Source: Deltaproteobacteria bacterium
GTDB lineage: Bacteria > Myxococcota_A > Polyangia > GCA-2747355
Reading direction: 5' to 3'
NCBI GenBank assembly: GCA_020633415.1
Contig: JACKDQ010000006.1
Coordinates: 1-64,000, forward strand
Length of the DNA: 64,000 bases
The translations under genes were made by a program, and so were the position numbers. Position 1 is the stretch's first letter. Every line of letters begins with the position of its first letter. This document shows, piece after piece, positions 25,971 through 34,698 of the stretch. A model generated the notes under the pieces. That model searched no databases. It was not told where the DNA came from and saw nothing but the letters and a program-made list of their open reading frames with translations.

Positions 25971-27089
25971 TCATTTGCGATGGTAAACCAAATCGCGCCA
26001 GCCGTCGGTTACATATTCGGCAATGCCCGCCTCGCCCTCGACCAGCATTAGCATCTCACCGCCGGCGGCTCGCACCTGCGACGCCGCTTGCCGCGGCCCG
26101 AGGGCCAAACACGCCGTGGACAACGCATCGGCCAACCAAGCGCGCCCCAGTTGGCGAAAGACGACGCTAACCGAAAGAGTGTGACGGTCCACCGGCTGCC
26201 CGGTGCGTGCATCGAAGATATGGTAGTAGGTCTGCTTGCCGATGCGGATCGGCCGATGGGCATTGCTGCTCGTCGCGCCGGACAAGCCGCTACCGGGGTC
26301 ATGGATCTGCGTCCACTCCCGCGCCGGATCGCGCGGGTGCTCGATGCCGATCACGTGGTAACGCCCGCGCGGCGAGCGCCCAAAGCTGGCCGTCTCGCCC
26401 CCAACCTGGACGAGGAACGCCCGCGCGCCTGCGGCCTGCAGACGCCCGACGATCTTGTCCAGCAGCAGCCCTTTGATCATTCCACCCAGATCAAGCTGTA
26501 CGTGGGGCGAACGCCGCAAGATGGTCCCTGGCGCAAGCGCGATTTCCGAGCAGTTTGAGGCCGCGCGCGCCGCGCGCACACGCTCGCCAGCAGGCAACCG
26601 CCCTGTCTTGGCGGCATCTTTCCAAAGCTGGCGCACCGGGCGCAGCGTCGGATCGAACGCACCGCCGGTCAACTGATGGGCGCGCAAGGCCAACTTCACC
26701 GCTTCGAACAGCGGTGGCACCACAGCTATCGGCTGCCCGGGCGGAGCATGGTTGAGCCGACTGATCGCGCTGTCGGGTCGGTAGTCGTTGAAATGCTTGT
26801 CGGCAAGCGCCAAGTCGCGCCAAATCTGCGCCGCCAGGGCGGGCTTGGCCGGAAAGAAGCGCAACAGGATCGGGATGCCGTCATAGAGCAACCGGCGTTC
26901 GGCGTACCAGACCGGCCGAACGGCTGCGTCGGGTCCAGCGGAGACAGGCTCGCGCCGCGGGCAAGCAGCGAGCAGGGCGAGCAGTGTGAGCAGTGCGACC
27001 CAGGCGCAGAGCACGACCAAGCTCGGGGTCGGCAAGCCCGACGTTTGCGTTTTGTTCGCCACCTGAAGAGATATTAGCGCACAGCGCAT
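25971..27089 (-). CDS. apbE: FAD:protein FMN transferase (ApbE family)
   Basis: The 372-residue lipoprotein (lipobox LLALLAAC) is an ApbE flavin transferase: DLGGMIKGLLLDKIVGRL, VQVGGETASFG, HIFDARTGQPVD (the conserved H-I-x-D-P/A-R-T-G) and WLADALSTACLALG are all present. It attaches FMN from FAD to a Thr of exported partner proteins, using Mg2+. The DUF2271 gene starts 11 bp downstream and holds a plausible target motif, so the pair forms a substrate-enzyme operon. The ATG at 27089 is preferred over an upstream TTG. Confidence 0.9.
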   Translation of the reverse strand: MRCALISLQVANKTQTSGLPTPSLVVLCAWVALLTLLALLAACPRREPVSAGPDAAVRPVWYAERRLLYDGIPILLRFFPAKPALAAQIWRDLALADKHFNDYRPDSAISRLNHAPPGQPIAVVPPLFEAVKLALRAHQLTGGAFDPTLRPVRQLWKDAAKTGRLPAGERVRAARAASNCSEIALAPGTILRRSPHVQLDLGGMIKGLLLDKIVGRLQAAGARAFLVQVGGETASFGRSPRGRYHVIGIEHPRDPAREWTQIHDPGSGLSGATSSNAHRPIRIGKQTYYHIFDARTGQPVDRHTLSVSVVFRQLGRAWLADALSTACLALGPRQAASQVRAAGGEMLMLVEGEAGIAEYVTDGWRDLVYHRK

Positions 27090-27254
27090 GCGGCGTAGCA
27101 AACGGGCGCACCGCCGACCGGCTGCCCGGCAAGTTGTCCAATGTCAGGGGGGATAACATTTGATCGGCGCGGCGCGGTCCCGCTTTGGGGTTGATGCACC
27201 CAGCACAAACGTCTAGGGCGTTCGCTAAGCACGCGAGACCGCTGCTAGCGCAAG

Positions 27255-27270
27255 CGGTACGCGGCTTGCT
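27255..27270 (+). promoter_or_regulatory. Sigma-54 promoter-like site
   Basis: cggtacgcggcttgct matches TGGCACG-N4-TTGCW with two mismatches and correct GG-N10-GC spacing. It lies 36 bp before the gene at 27306. Confidence 0.45.
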
Positions 27271-27305
27271 GTGATCGATCGCAGCAAGGCGAACGGAGGT
27301 CACAA

Positions 27306-28376
27306 ATGACGGCGGCACATCAGCGCGACCGCGCGCAACAGCATCTGCGACGAGCGCCGCTTCCGCCGCGCGTTCCTTTGCCCCAGCGCGCTCGCCGAGC
27401 GACCCCCGCCGAACTGCAACAGACCACCGTGGCACCCGCACCGGGTTCGGCGGGCCGACCAGCGGCGGTTCCAACGATGCCCCCTACAACAGGGCGTCCC
27501 ACACCGCGTCGCGCGCTGACCCATGCACCACAAAACGTTCCTGCACAGCAGGCAGATCGCTGGGGGTACGATGCCGATCGTGCGAATCCGGTCCTCGCCC
27601 CCGTCGTGCTCAACCCACAGCGGGCCGCACCGCTGCAGCCGCCACTCGAAGGCCTGCAACTGCTGACGACCGACGCCGTCGAACTTGAACCCGCTGACTC
27701 GGCTGCGCCGCGCGGCTGGGCCCTACAACTCGAAGATGTCGCGCTGATCGCCGTCGCTCCAGCGCTGCGCTTTTTGCCGATTGAGCCGACCAATTTTGCC
27801 GCGTTGATCAGCGGCCAGCGGATCGATCGCCCCTTGGGCATCGCTTGCGCCGTGGCCGCCTTCGGACTGTTTGTCGCGGTGGCCCTCCGCCGCGCCAACT
27901 CTGACGATCACCATCTCTCACTGATCGCCAAACACGCCTGGATGCTGAGCTGGCCGCTGTACGGCACACTGGCCTATCTGGCTGCGCTGAGCTTGGGCGC
28001 GCCCGCACACCTCGCAGTAGTACCGTTGCTCGTTTCGTTTCCGCTGTTTCGACCGCTGCGCCGCCACGCCGGACTTTCGGCGCTGCGGCGGATCATGATC
28101 GCACCGGCGACGCTGCTGATCGTCGCGACGGTGACCCAGCTGGCACAAACCCGTGGCCTTGCGCTAAGCATGCTGATCGGCAACGGCGCTAGCGCGGCGC
28201 GTATACGGGTGATCTCGCTAGCCTTGGCCGCTGCGACCTGTCTGGTGCTGTTCATCGCCGTGATCTTCGGCGCCCGCCGCTTCGCTGGGGCGCGCGCGCG
28301 CCAATGGCAGTGGGTCTTGCGCTACGTGCTGTTTACCAGCGCTTTTACCCTCAGTCTGCCCTGGGTGCTGCACTAG
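27306..28376 (+). CDS. Membrane protein with long Pro/Arg-rich N-terminal region
   Basis: The 356-residue product starts at ATG 27306 after GGAGG. The first 110 residues are Pro, Arg and Ala-rich and probably disordered, without a signal peptide. The C-terminal half has about five hydrophobic segments (LGIACAVAAFGLFVAVALR, LYGTLAYLAALSLGAP, MIAPATLLIVATVTQLAQ, SLALAAATCLVLFIAVIFG, YVLFTSAFTLSLPWVL). It is an inner-membrane protein with a cytosolic tail. No family is recognised, although the helical part is reminiscent of Yip1-type domains. Confidence 0.6.
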   Translation: MTAAHQRDRAQQHLRRAPLPPRVPLPQRARRATPAELQQTTVAPAPGSAGRPAAVPTMPPTTGRPTPRRALTHAPQNVPAQQADRWGYDADRANPVLAPVVLNPQRAAPLQPPLEGLQLLTTDAVELEPADSAAPRGWALQLEDVALIAVAPALRFLPIEPTNFAALISGQRIDRPLGIACAVAAFGLFVAVALRRANSDDHHLSLIAKHAWMLSWPLYGTLAYLAALSLGAPAHLAVVPLLVSFPLFRPLRRHAGLSALRRIMIAPATLLIVATVTQLAQTRGLALSMLIGNGASAARIRVISLALAAATCLVLFIAVIFGARRFAGARARQWQWVLRYVLFTSAFTLSLPWVLH

Positions 28377-28394
28377 CGCGCTCGGTATCGGGGG

Positions 28395-28436
28395 AGGGGC
28401 GAACGCGCTGAGGCCGCCGAGATGTTCGCGCCCCTT
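28395..28436. terminator. Hairpin terminator between convergent genes
   Basis: aggggcgaac (28395-28404) pairs with gttcgcgcccctt (28424-28436), with one bulged base, and a T-run follows (ccccttttct). It lies between the convergent ends at 28376 and 28447 and can serve the plus-strand gene. Confidence 0.5.
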
Positions 28437-28446
28437 TTCTGCCGGT

Positions 28447-30000
28447 TCAGTTCAAGTGGCTGTTGAGCTGAGCGGACAAATAATGAGAGGTGGAGATGAT
28501 CGGCAACATCGTGTGGCTCGAAGCCGAGGTCGGGAAACCGGAAGAGTCGAAGACGTAGATATCGCGGGTGCCATAGACCAGCCCGTCTGGACGCGCACCG
28601 CCCAGTTTCGCCGAAGGCGCGAAGCGCACGCTGCCCTGCTGATGGGCGGAGACAAACGATGCCGTCGCCGGCGCCAGACTAAGCTGATCGACCTGGTCGA
28701 GGTCCGACGTTTTGCGAAACTGCAGCAGCGGAACCGTCGCACTGAACACCGTGCGGGCACCAGCGGCCAAATAGACGCGCGCGGCCAGCTTGATCGCCTG
28801 GCGGATGCGCGCTTTGTGATCCTCTTGATGTTGATAGCGGACCAACGGGCGACCAGCATCGCGCAGCTGTACACGTCCCGATGGCGCGTCCGGTGCCAGC
28901 AACAGCGATGCCGCGTAATGCGCATAGCGCGACATGATCTGCTTGCCGGCCTGTCCGACCAATGGCAACAGCGAAGCAACCAAGCCCGGTGTCGCCATGA
29001 TCCCCTCGATGCGAAAGCCCCACAGCCCGAGCGTCTGGTGAACGAACTCGTGCTCGATCACGGCGTAGGATTGCGGAATACCCGCGAAGCCATCGATCCG
29101 CTCATCGAATTCGGCGACGATCGGCAGCTGCGGCTGGAGCGTCAAGTGCCGGCCGACGTGCTCGTTGCCAATGCCCGAGCGCAACAGAAGTTGTGCTGTG
29201 GCGATCGCATTGGCCGCGACGATCACGACGCGAGCGCGAATCTCGAAGGAGCCCGTCTCGCGGTGTCCCTTGGCGTCGAGCGTTCTGACCTGGACGCGCT
29301 TGAGCGCTTTGTTGCTGTCGTCAATTCGCGTCGCCCGACCGCGGATAAAAAAGCGCGCGCCCGCTTTGAGGGCGCCGGGAATCGCGACAAAGCGCGGGTT
29401 GCGCTTGGCGTTGGCTGGGCAACCCAGCGTGCAGCCACCAAGCTCTTCGCAGCCCACGCGATTATGCTCCAAGACTTCGCCACGCAGGCCGAGTGCCTTT
29501 GCGCCTTGTTGCAGCAGCGCGTTGGCGCGATTGATCTGATCGGCATCGATGCGATTTGCCGAGAGATCACGCCGGGCCCGGGCGACGTGCGGAGCGAGCT
29601 TGCTGGCGCTAAAGTCAGACAAGCCAAAACGGCTGCGCCAGACATCGAGCAGCTCGTCTTTGATGCCGACGACATCGCATTGGTTGATCACGCCGCCGCC
29701 GCCGAGGACACGCCCTTGCAGAATCGAGATCGACAGATCCTCGGTCGCTCGCCCACCGCGCTCCATGTAGAGCTGATCGATCATCTGACCGTCGCGTTGG
29801 GTTAGCGCGCTTCCGGTAAAATCCCCGCCCTCTTCGAGCACCAGCACTTGCCGCCCCGCCGCAGCCAAATCCCAGGCCGCTGTTGCGCCACCGCAACCTG
29901 AGCCGATCACCAGGATCTCGGTTGAAAGTGGCCCAGAAGGTCGACGCGTCGCCGACAAATCGACGATCCCCGCAGCTGCGTCTTGTTGTGGCAGGCTCAC
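28447..30000 (-). CDS. GMC-family FAD-dependent oxidoreductase (operon A)
   Basis: The 517-residue product has the N-terminal FAD-binding Rossmann motif (EILVIGSGCGGATAAWDLA), the GMC signature region (LGGGGVINQCDVVG) and a C-terminal FAD-binding part (IYVFDSSGFPTSASSH). CEELGGCTLGC near residue 190 matches the Cys cluster of cholesterol-oxidase-like or long-chain-alcohol-type GMC enzymes. It should oxidise an alcohol or sterol-like substrate. The start is GTG at 30000: its GTGA overlaps the stop of the preceding gene and GGGAGG lies 8 bases upstream. It is the last gene of the TetR-rSAM-small-subunit operon. Confidence 0.85.
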   Translation of the reverse strand: MSLPQQDAAAGIVDLSATRRPSGPLSTEILVIGSGCGGATAAWDLAAAGRQVLVLEEGGDFTGSALTQRDGQMIDQLYMERGGRATEDLSISILQGRVLGGGGVINQCDVVGIKDELLDVWRSRFGLSDFSASKLAPHVARARRDLSANRIDADQINRANALLQQGAKALGLRGEVLEHNRVGCEELGGCTLGCPANAKRNPRFVAIPGALKAGARFFIRGRATRIDDSNKALKRVQVRTLDAKGHRETGSFEIRARVVIVAANAIATAQLLLRSGIGNEHVGRHLTLQPQLPIVAEFDERIDGFAGIPQSYAVIEHEFVHQTLGLWGFRIEGIMATPGLVASLLPLVGQAGKQIMSRYAHYAASLLLAPDAPSGRVQLRDAGRPLVRYQHQEDHKARIRQAIKLAARVYLAAGARTVFSATVPLLQFRKTSDLDQVDQLSLAPATASFVSAHQQGSVRFAPSAKLGGARPDGLVYGTRDIYVFDSSGFPTSASSHTMLPIISTSHYLSAQLNSHLN

Positions 30001-30554
30001 GAGGCTCGCCTCCCCGCAGCACCCGGACCGGGATAGCCGATGCCCGGCCAAACCTGCGGCTCGTCATAGAACACGATCGAAAGAAACTTGCGAAACGCCA
30101 GCGACGCTTGTCTACGGATCAACTGTGGCGCGGCGATCCAACCCTGCCAGTGAGCGAGACGTTCGTCGGCGTTGAGGTTGGAGAACGTTATCGGGCGTCG
30201 CTCAAAGATCGGCGGACCCATTTCGACGAGAAACAGCGCAGCCTTGAGGTCGTCGATGTTTTGCTGGGGCTCTTGGGCGAGGAACGCGTCGAAGCGTCGG
30301 CCGAGATCCATGTCCAGTGCCCCCAAGGCAAACGCGCCGCCGCGCGGAAGCTGCGCATCGGCGATCGACTGCAACGTCCGGTACTCATGGGCCGTCAGTA
30401 CGCGCAGCCCGGCGACCTCGGGGGCCTTGCCGCGCAACGCCAGCAGCGCGTTCACTACACCTGAGCTGAGGCTGATCAGCGAGCCACCGCCGATCAGCGA
30501 CCAGCGCAAAAAACGGCGACGCGAAAGAAAGGCGAAGGGGCGCTCTTCGGACAT
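29997..30554 (-). CDS. Tat-exported gluconate 2-dehydrogenase subunit 3-like protein
   Basis: From the ATG at 30554 the product has 185 residues with a twin-arginine signal (SRRRFLRWSLIGGGSL). The mature part matches the small subunit (Gluconate_2-dh3) of membrane GMC dehydrogenases: LTAHEYRTLQSIADAQLPRG near the start and FYDEPQVWPGIGYPGPG at the end. In known complexes this subunit pairs with the GMC flavoprotein and assists its export and electron transfer. It overlaps the GMC gene by 4 bp, so equal expression is likely. The GMC partner has no obvious signal peptide, so hitch-hiker export is an inference. Confidence 0.8.
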   Translation of the reverse strand: MSEERPFAFLSRRRFLRWSLIGGGSLISLSSGVVNALLALRGKAPEVAGLRVLTAHEYRTLQSIADAQLPRGGAFALGALDMDLGRRFDAFLAQEPQQNIDDLKAALFLVEMGPPIFERRPITFSNLNADERLAHWQGWIAAPQLIRRQASLAFRKFLSIVFYDEPQVWPGIGYPGPGAAGRRAS

Positions 30555-30558
30555 GGGC

Positions 30559-31824
30559 CTACTGCTGACCGCCAAACAGCGCGGCAGTCCGTCGTTGCAG
30601 CTCGTCAAACACCAGGCAGTTGGCCAAAGAAGGCGCGGCCGGCGGCTGATCGCCCGAGACCTGGAACGATTGGATGATTTGCGGCAGATAGTTGATGAAG
30701 ACATCGGCGATCTTCTCGGTCGTCTCCATCAGCCAATCAGCGGTCGGCGGACGAAAACCCCAATAGGCCGATCCCGGCGCCGAGTAAAAGACAAAGGGCA
30801 GCGGCAACACGCCCTTTTCCAGTCGTTCCTTTACGCCCTTAAGCAGTGTGTGCTGTGGCTCCATGCCGACGACGATAATACCCATACTTCCGGTGTAGGG
30901 GCCGAAAATCTCGACTGACGCCTGTTGCGCGCGCTTCCAATCGGCCAGCGGCTTGTAGGCGTGTTTCCCCGGGCAAATCGCGGCAAAGTAGGCGTCGTCC
31001 ATCACTTCCAAATCGATGCTCGTCGCGGTGATGCCGAGTGCTTTCCAACGCATCATGTCGCGCGGGTGCTCGGGCGGGTAGTGGTTGTAGACCTTTTGTA
31101 GTTTGGCGAACGCTTCACTCCCGACCGCCTCACCGAGCGCATCTAAGACGATCTGCAAACGCTCGATCGATTCCCCCCGCAGCGCCGGTGGCAGGGCACC
31201 ACCGCTCACCGTGATCTGACCGCCCCAGCCGTGACTGAGCGCGATCTTCACCGCTTCGGCCTGGTACCTGGCGTAGCCCGCCAAGGTTTCCTTGGGCAGC
31301 ATCGTGAGCTTGCGCGCCACAGGATTGGCGAAGAGGTTGCAGTATTGGCAACCCTGGCGCGAGTTCATGTTCATGCAAGAAAGGTTGAATGCCAAGTTGA
31401 TGATGCCCTCGGACATCACCGGCAAAACCGTCCTGACGGGCAGCCCGTTGGAGAGTTGTCCTTCGCGCCACCACGCCGGTGGTGTTGGTACGGTGCCTTC
31501 AAGCACGACCTGATCACCATCGCGCACAACGGCGCGATCCCCTTCGCGCACCAGCTCGAGGCGAGAGTATGGGTTGATGATGATCGGCACCTGAACGTTC
31601 GAGCCGTCGAGGGCGATCACGTTGCCCAGCTCTTTGATCGGCGTTTGCTCGCGAACACCAAGGGAGTCGGCGTATGCGCCGAGGATTTGTTCGATGTCGT
31701 TCAGATCGACGGCGACGTCGGCCTGGCCAGTGTTCAGCGGCAGCTCGCCACGCACACCCTCGGAAAGCATGCGCGCCTTGGCCCAGAGGTGTTCTTGGGG
31801 AATCGCCTTGATGTTGTCTAGCAT
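30559..31824 (-). CDS. Radical-SAM-like protein with atypical Cys spacing
   Basis: The 421-residue product has a central TIM-barrel-like region with NLSCMNMNSRQGCQYCN (Cys150, Cys159, Cys162). The C-x8-C-x2-C spacing differs from the usual CxxxCxxC of radical SAM enzymes, but the context around it (VSGGALPP after it, like the SAM-binding GGE strand, then SIDLEVMDDAYFAAICPGK and GIIVVGMEPQHTLLKGV) fits the fold. The N-terminal 130 residues form an unrecognised domain. If active it would cleave SAM with a 4Fe-4S cluster; the substrate is unknown. It overlaps the TetR gene by 7 bp and lies 4 bp before the small-subunit gene. Confidence 0.65.
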   Translation of the reverse strand: MLDNIKAIPQEHLWAKARMLSEGVRGELPLNTGQADVAVDLNDIEQILGAYADSLGVREQTPIKELGNVIALDGSNVQVPIIINPYSRLELVREGDRAVVRDGDQVVLEGTVPTPPAWWREGQLSNGLPVRTVLPVMSEGIINLAFNLSCMNMNSRQGCQYCNLFANPVARKLTMLPKETLAGYARYQAEAVKIALSHGWGGQITVSGGALPPALRGESIERLQIVLDALGEAVGSEAFAKLQKVYNHYPPEHPRDMMRWKALGITATSIDLEVMDDAYFAAICPGKHAYKPLADWKRAQQASVEIFGPYTGSMGIIVVGMEPQHTLLKGVKERLEKGVLPLPFVFYSAPGSAYWGFRPPTADWLMETTEKIADVFINYLPQIIQSFQVSGDQPPAAPSLANCLVFDELQRRTAALFGGQQ

Positions 31825-32426
31825 TCTGTACTCCTAATCGCACCCAAGGTTAGTCGCACGATCGTCTCGACCGCCTGCTGCTTGGTGACTTCTGAGGAAA
31901 AGAGGTATTGCAGACCAATGCGCAACGCGATCGCCAAGATACCGTGCGCAACCAGCTCCCAGGGCACCGCGCTCGGCTGCGTCGCGCGCTGCTCGAGAAA
32001 CGCCGCCAGCAAACGCAACATCGGCCGGTTGACGCCGTCGGCGACATAGCGCCGGTCGAACCCGCTGGCGACGCGCTGCATGTAACTCTCGACGAAGTCA
32101 GCGCGGCCTTCCCAGTGCTCGATAAAGCGCTCGGTGGCCAATCTCACGGTTTGTTCCAAAGGGCGATCGGCCGGCGACATCAGCGAGGCCAGGCGCCCAG
32201 CGAACTCGAGGTTGAGTTCGCGCAACAGCTGATCGATTACCGCCTCTTTAGAGGCAAAGTGCACATAGAACGTGCCATGGGCGACATTCGCCGCCCGGGT
32301 AATCTCGCCGATCGTCGTCGCGGTGAACCCCGCACGCTCAAAACAAGTCCGCGCGGCCTGCAGCAGTGCCTGGCGCGTAGCGGCTTTCCTGTCCGCACGC
32401 GTGCTGGCGATATTCACTGACTCCAT
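31818..32426 (-). CDS. TetR-family regulator of operon A
   Basis: The 202-residue product has a TetR/AcrR N-terminal helix-turn-helix (RQALLQAARTCFERAGFTAT, TIGEITRAANVAHGTFYVHF, SKEAVIDQLL) and a helical ligand-binding C-terminal part. It is the first gene of the TetR, radical-SAM-like, Tat subunit, GMC operon, with overlapping or near-touching reading frames throughout. Inverted repeats at its own start codon suggest autorepression. The ligand is unknown; a substrate of the GMC enzyme is a natural guess. Confidence 0.9.
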   Translation of the reverse strand: MESVNIASTRADRKAATRQALLQAARTCFERAGFTATTIGEITRAANVAHGTFYVHFASKEAVIDQLLRELNLEFAGRLASLMSPADRPLEQTVRLATERFIEHWEGRADFVESYMQRVASGFDRRYVADGVNRPMLRLLAAFLEQRATQPSAVPWELVAHGILAIALRIGLQYLFSSEVTKQQAVETIVRLTLGAIRSTEC

Positions 32427-32444
32427 GTCAGTGACTCTTAGTCA
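32415..32444. promoter_or_regulatory. Probable TetR operator
   Basis: Two overlapping inverted repeats share a GTCA half-site: CACTGACtccatGTCAGTG (32415-32433, 7-bp arms) spans the TetR start codon, and TGACTcttAGTCA (32432-32444, 5-bp arms) lies directly upstream. The arrangement fits binding of one or two TetR dimers that would block their own operon. Confidence 0.6.
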
Positions 32445-32591
32445 GCGAACAAAGCCACGTCAACTAAGATCTGCTAACCCATTATAAAAATGAAACTTAT
32501 ATCGTCAGCGCCGCGCCTTAAACGGGTAGCCCTTTGACGAAAATGCCGCCCGAAGCTGGCCCGATGCGCGGCAACTCTCCGCTTGGCGTGC

Positions 32592-33710
32592 CTAGACGCG
32601 GACGATGATGTTGCGCCGATCGAGCCAAGCACAGAGTTGCCACATCGCGACGATGCCCAAGGTAGCCGCAACAAACAGCGCTGCTCTCGGCCCCACGAGG
32701 CTAGACGCGATCAGCACCCGGCGAACGACCGCAACAAAAAGCGGTCCGAGCGTCTGACTCAACAGATAGACCAACAGCGAATTGCGGCCGACGGCGAGCA
32801 CCGGTGCGGTCCAACGGCCGGGCGGCGAAGGGCGGTCGATCCAGAGGTGCAACGCCACGAGCGCGATAATCGCGCTGCCACCGCCGACCAGAACAAACGA
32901 CGCGCTGCCCAGCCGCTTGACCAACGGCGAAAGCGCCAGTGTGTCGAGCAGAACACCACCGAGCAGGGCGAGCGCCCCCCAGCCGAATAGGGCGCGCATC
33001 ATGGGCGACCGCCGCTCGGTCGGAGAGACGGTGAGCCCCGTCGCTTCGCGCTGGAGCAGTTGGCCGCATACCGATCCCCAGATGGTGTGCGCCGAGGTCG
33101 CGACAGCAGAAAATGCAACCCAACCCTCGGGGTTCGTCTTGCGCATCAGCAGGCGGTCGACGACCTGGCCGAAATTGCGCTGCGACGAAAAGCTGTCGCG
33201 CAACTGAAAGGCGCGGTAGCACAGGTCGCTAAGAGCGATCGGTGCCAGGCTTGCCCAGACTTGGACGCGAATGGTGTAGCGCAAGAGGAAATAGCCGAGG
33301 GCCAGGCTCAAACTGAGGTGGCTAAGCACATTCCACAGCTCCCAAACAAAGCGACGGGAGCCGAAGCACTGCAGCAGCAGCCCAAAGACAAACAGCAGCG
33401 CACAGCGTCGTATTATTCGCCGCCATGCGCGCGTGGGGATCACGACCTCGACCGGGCGCGGCCGCTGCGAGAGCGCCAGGGCGACGCCAGCGATGAACAT
33501 GAAAAAGGGCTGAACCAGATCCCAGAAATGCAGACCCCGCCAGGGGTGATGCTGGAATTGCTCGAGCGCCCGACCCCAAAAGCCGGTGGGCGAACCGAAC
33601 TGCGCCAGGGCATCGTAGAAGCCAAAGGGCTCGGCCATCAGCAGCCACATCGTTAGGCCGCGGTAAACGTCGAGAGAGCGCAGACGCGTGGTAGGCGAAT
33701 CTGAAGCCAA
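32592..33710 (-). CDS. Membrane acyltransferase-like protein (DUF5009/HGSNAT type)
   Basis: The 372-residue protein begins with RLRSLDVYRGLTMWLL, the signature start of heparan-alpha-glucosaminide N-acetyltransferase-like and DUF5009 membrane proteins, and has about ten hydrophobic segments (LVQPFFMFIAGVALALSQ, ALLFVFGLLLQCFG, LFGWGALALLGGVLLDTL, and others). Relatives transfer acetyl groups across the membrane to sugars such as glucosamine. The start is TTG at 33710 without a visible ribosome-binding site, so the N-terminus is uncertain. It is not overlapped by the TetR operon and may be separate. Confidence 0.7.
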   Translation of the reverse strand: MASDSPTTRLRSLDVYRGLTMWLLMAEPFGFYDALAQFGSPTGFWGRALEQFQHHPWRGLHFWDLVQPFFMFIAGVALALSQRPRPVEVVIPTRAWRRIIRRCALLFVFGLLLQCFGSRRFVWELWNVLSHLSLSLALGYFLLRYTIRVQVWASLAPIALSDLCYRAFQLRDSFSSQRNFGQVVDRLLMRKTNPEGWVAFSAVATSAHTIWGSVCGQLLQREATGLTVSPTERRSPMMRALFGWGALALLGGVLLDTLALSPLVKRLGSASFVLVGGGSAIIALVALHLWIDRPSPPGRWTAPVLAVGRNSLLVYLLSQTLGPLFVAVVRRVLIASSLVGPRAALFVAATLGIVAMWQLCAWLDRRNIIVRV

Positions 33711-33918
33711 TCAGGCTTAGTCTAGCCAGCGCACTGCGCGTGTCTAGCCCCTGGCGCCGCTAAGGTTGGCCCTAGCACGCGCGTATTGATCACGGCGCAA
33801 TTCGCGAATTGAGCGCTGCTCTAAACCAAGCACGCGGCTTGGGTCAGTCGTGTCACCGGCGTAGCCTGACTGTTACGCACGGCCTATGACATTCCACGTT
33901 GTTTCGGGCGCAAACGGG

Positions 33919-33934
33919 CGGCACGCCCCTTGCT
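33919..33934 (+). promoter_or_regulatory. Sigma-54 promoter match
   Basis: cggcacgccccttgct is identical to the site at 22946-22961 and matches TGGCACG-N4-TTGCW with one mismatch. It lies 32 bp before the TetR-family gene at 33967, giving a predicted start near 33946. Confidence 0.6.
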
Positions 33935-33966
33935 GTACTCCGATCCGCTGAGCTGGGAGAGCGTCT

Positions 33967-34698
33967 ATGGCAAGACAAAAAGGTGCGAACTCGGAGGTTA
34001 CCTACAACCGGATCCTGGGGACGGCGACGCGGCTGTTTTCATGCTGCGAGCCCTCGACGGTCTCGCTGCGCCGCATCGCCAGCGAATCCGGCGTAACCAT
34101 CGGAACCCTGATTCACTACTTCGGCTCGCGCGACGAGCTTTTTCGACTCTGCATCGACTCCTTCTACGAGCGGATCGCGGCGTTGCGCGAGGAGCTGCTG
34201 ATCGGCGCGCTGGCTCGAGGAAACCTCAGAGACGGCATCATCTACGCGGTGCGGCGGGGCTTCCGCTTCGGCTGCGAAAATCGCGGCGCGCTGCGGATGC
34301 GGATGGTATCGCTGATACGTGAAGGCAAGGTCGAAGACGATATCTTCGAGTACTTCATCGTCCCTACCCTGCAGGACGTTGGCATGCGGATCCGCGCTAC
34401 GTTGCCCGGTGCGACGATGCGTCGACTGCGTGTAGCGGTCAACAGCGTCGTGATCCTCGTGGTACGCTACGCCTTAACCGAGCCGGCGCAGCTCAAGATG
34501 TTGCTCGATGCCGATAAGAATGCGACCGAGGAGCAGGTCCTGGCCGCGATCGAAGAGTATCTGGTCGACATCGCGATGCGAACGGTGGGCGTCGCCATTA
34601 CAGCGACATCGCACGAGGCCGACTCCGAAGATGTGCGCATCCTGATCAGCTCGCGCAGCACGCGCGCCGACGAGACCGGGCCGATTCGGCGGACATAG
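33967..34698 (+). CDS. TetR-family regulator
   Basis: The 243-residue product has a TetR helix-turn-helix (ILGTATRLFSCCEPSTVSLR, RIASESGVTIGTLIHYFGSRDEL) and a helical C-terminal region. GGGAGAG precedes the ATG. It stands alone and is convergent with the 190-residue protein gene at 34830. Its targets are unknown, although it sits between the two GMC operons. Use of a sigma-54-type promoter would be unusual for a TetR gene and suggests it responds to a signalling cascade. Confidence 0.85.
   Translation: MARQKGANSEVTYNRILGTATRLFSCCEPSTVSLRRIASESGVTIGTLIHYFGSRDELFRLCIDSFYERIAALREELLIGALARGNLRDGIIYAVRRGFRFGCENRGALRMRMVSLIREGKVEDDIFEYFIVPTLQDVGMRIRATLPGATMRRLRVAVNSVVILVVRYALTEPAQLKMLLDADKNATEEQVLAAIEEYLVDIAMRTVGVAITATSHEADSEDVRILISSRSTRADETGPIRRT

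Noticed and set aside
27087..27101. TTG at 27101 as the ApbE start
   Set aside because: The ATG at 27089 keeps the whole lipoprotein signal and no ribosome-binding site supports the TTG.
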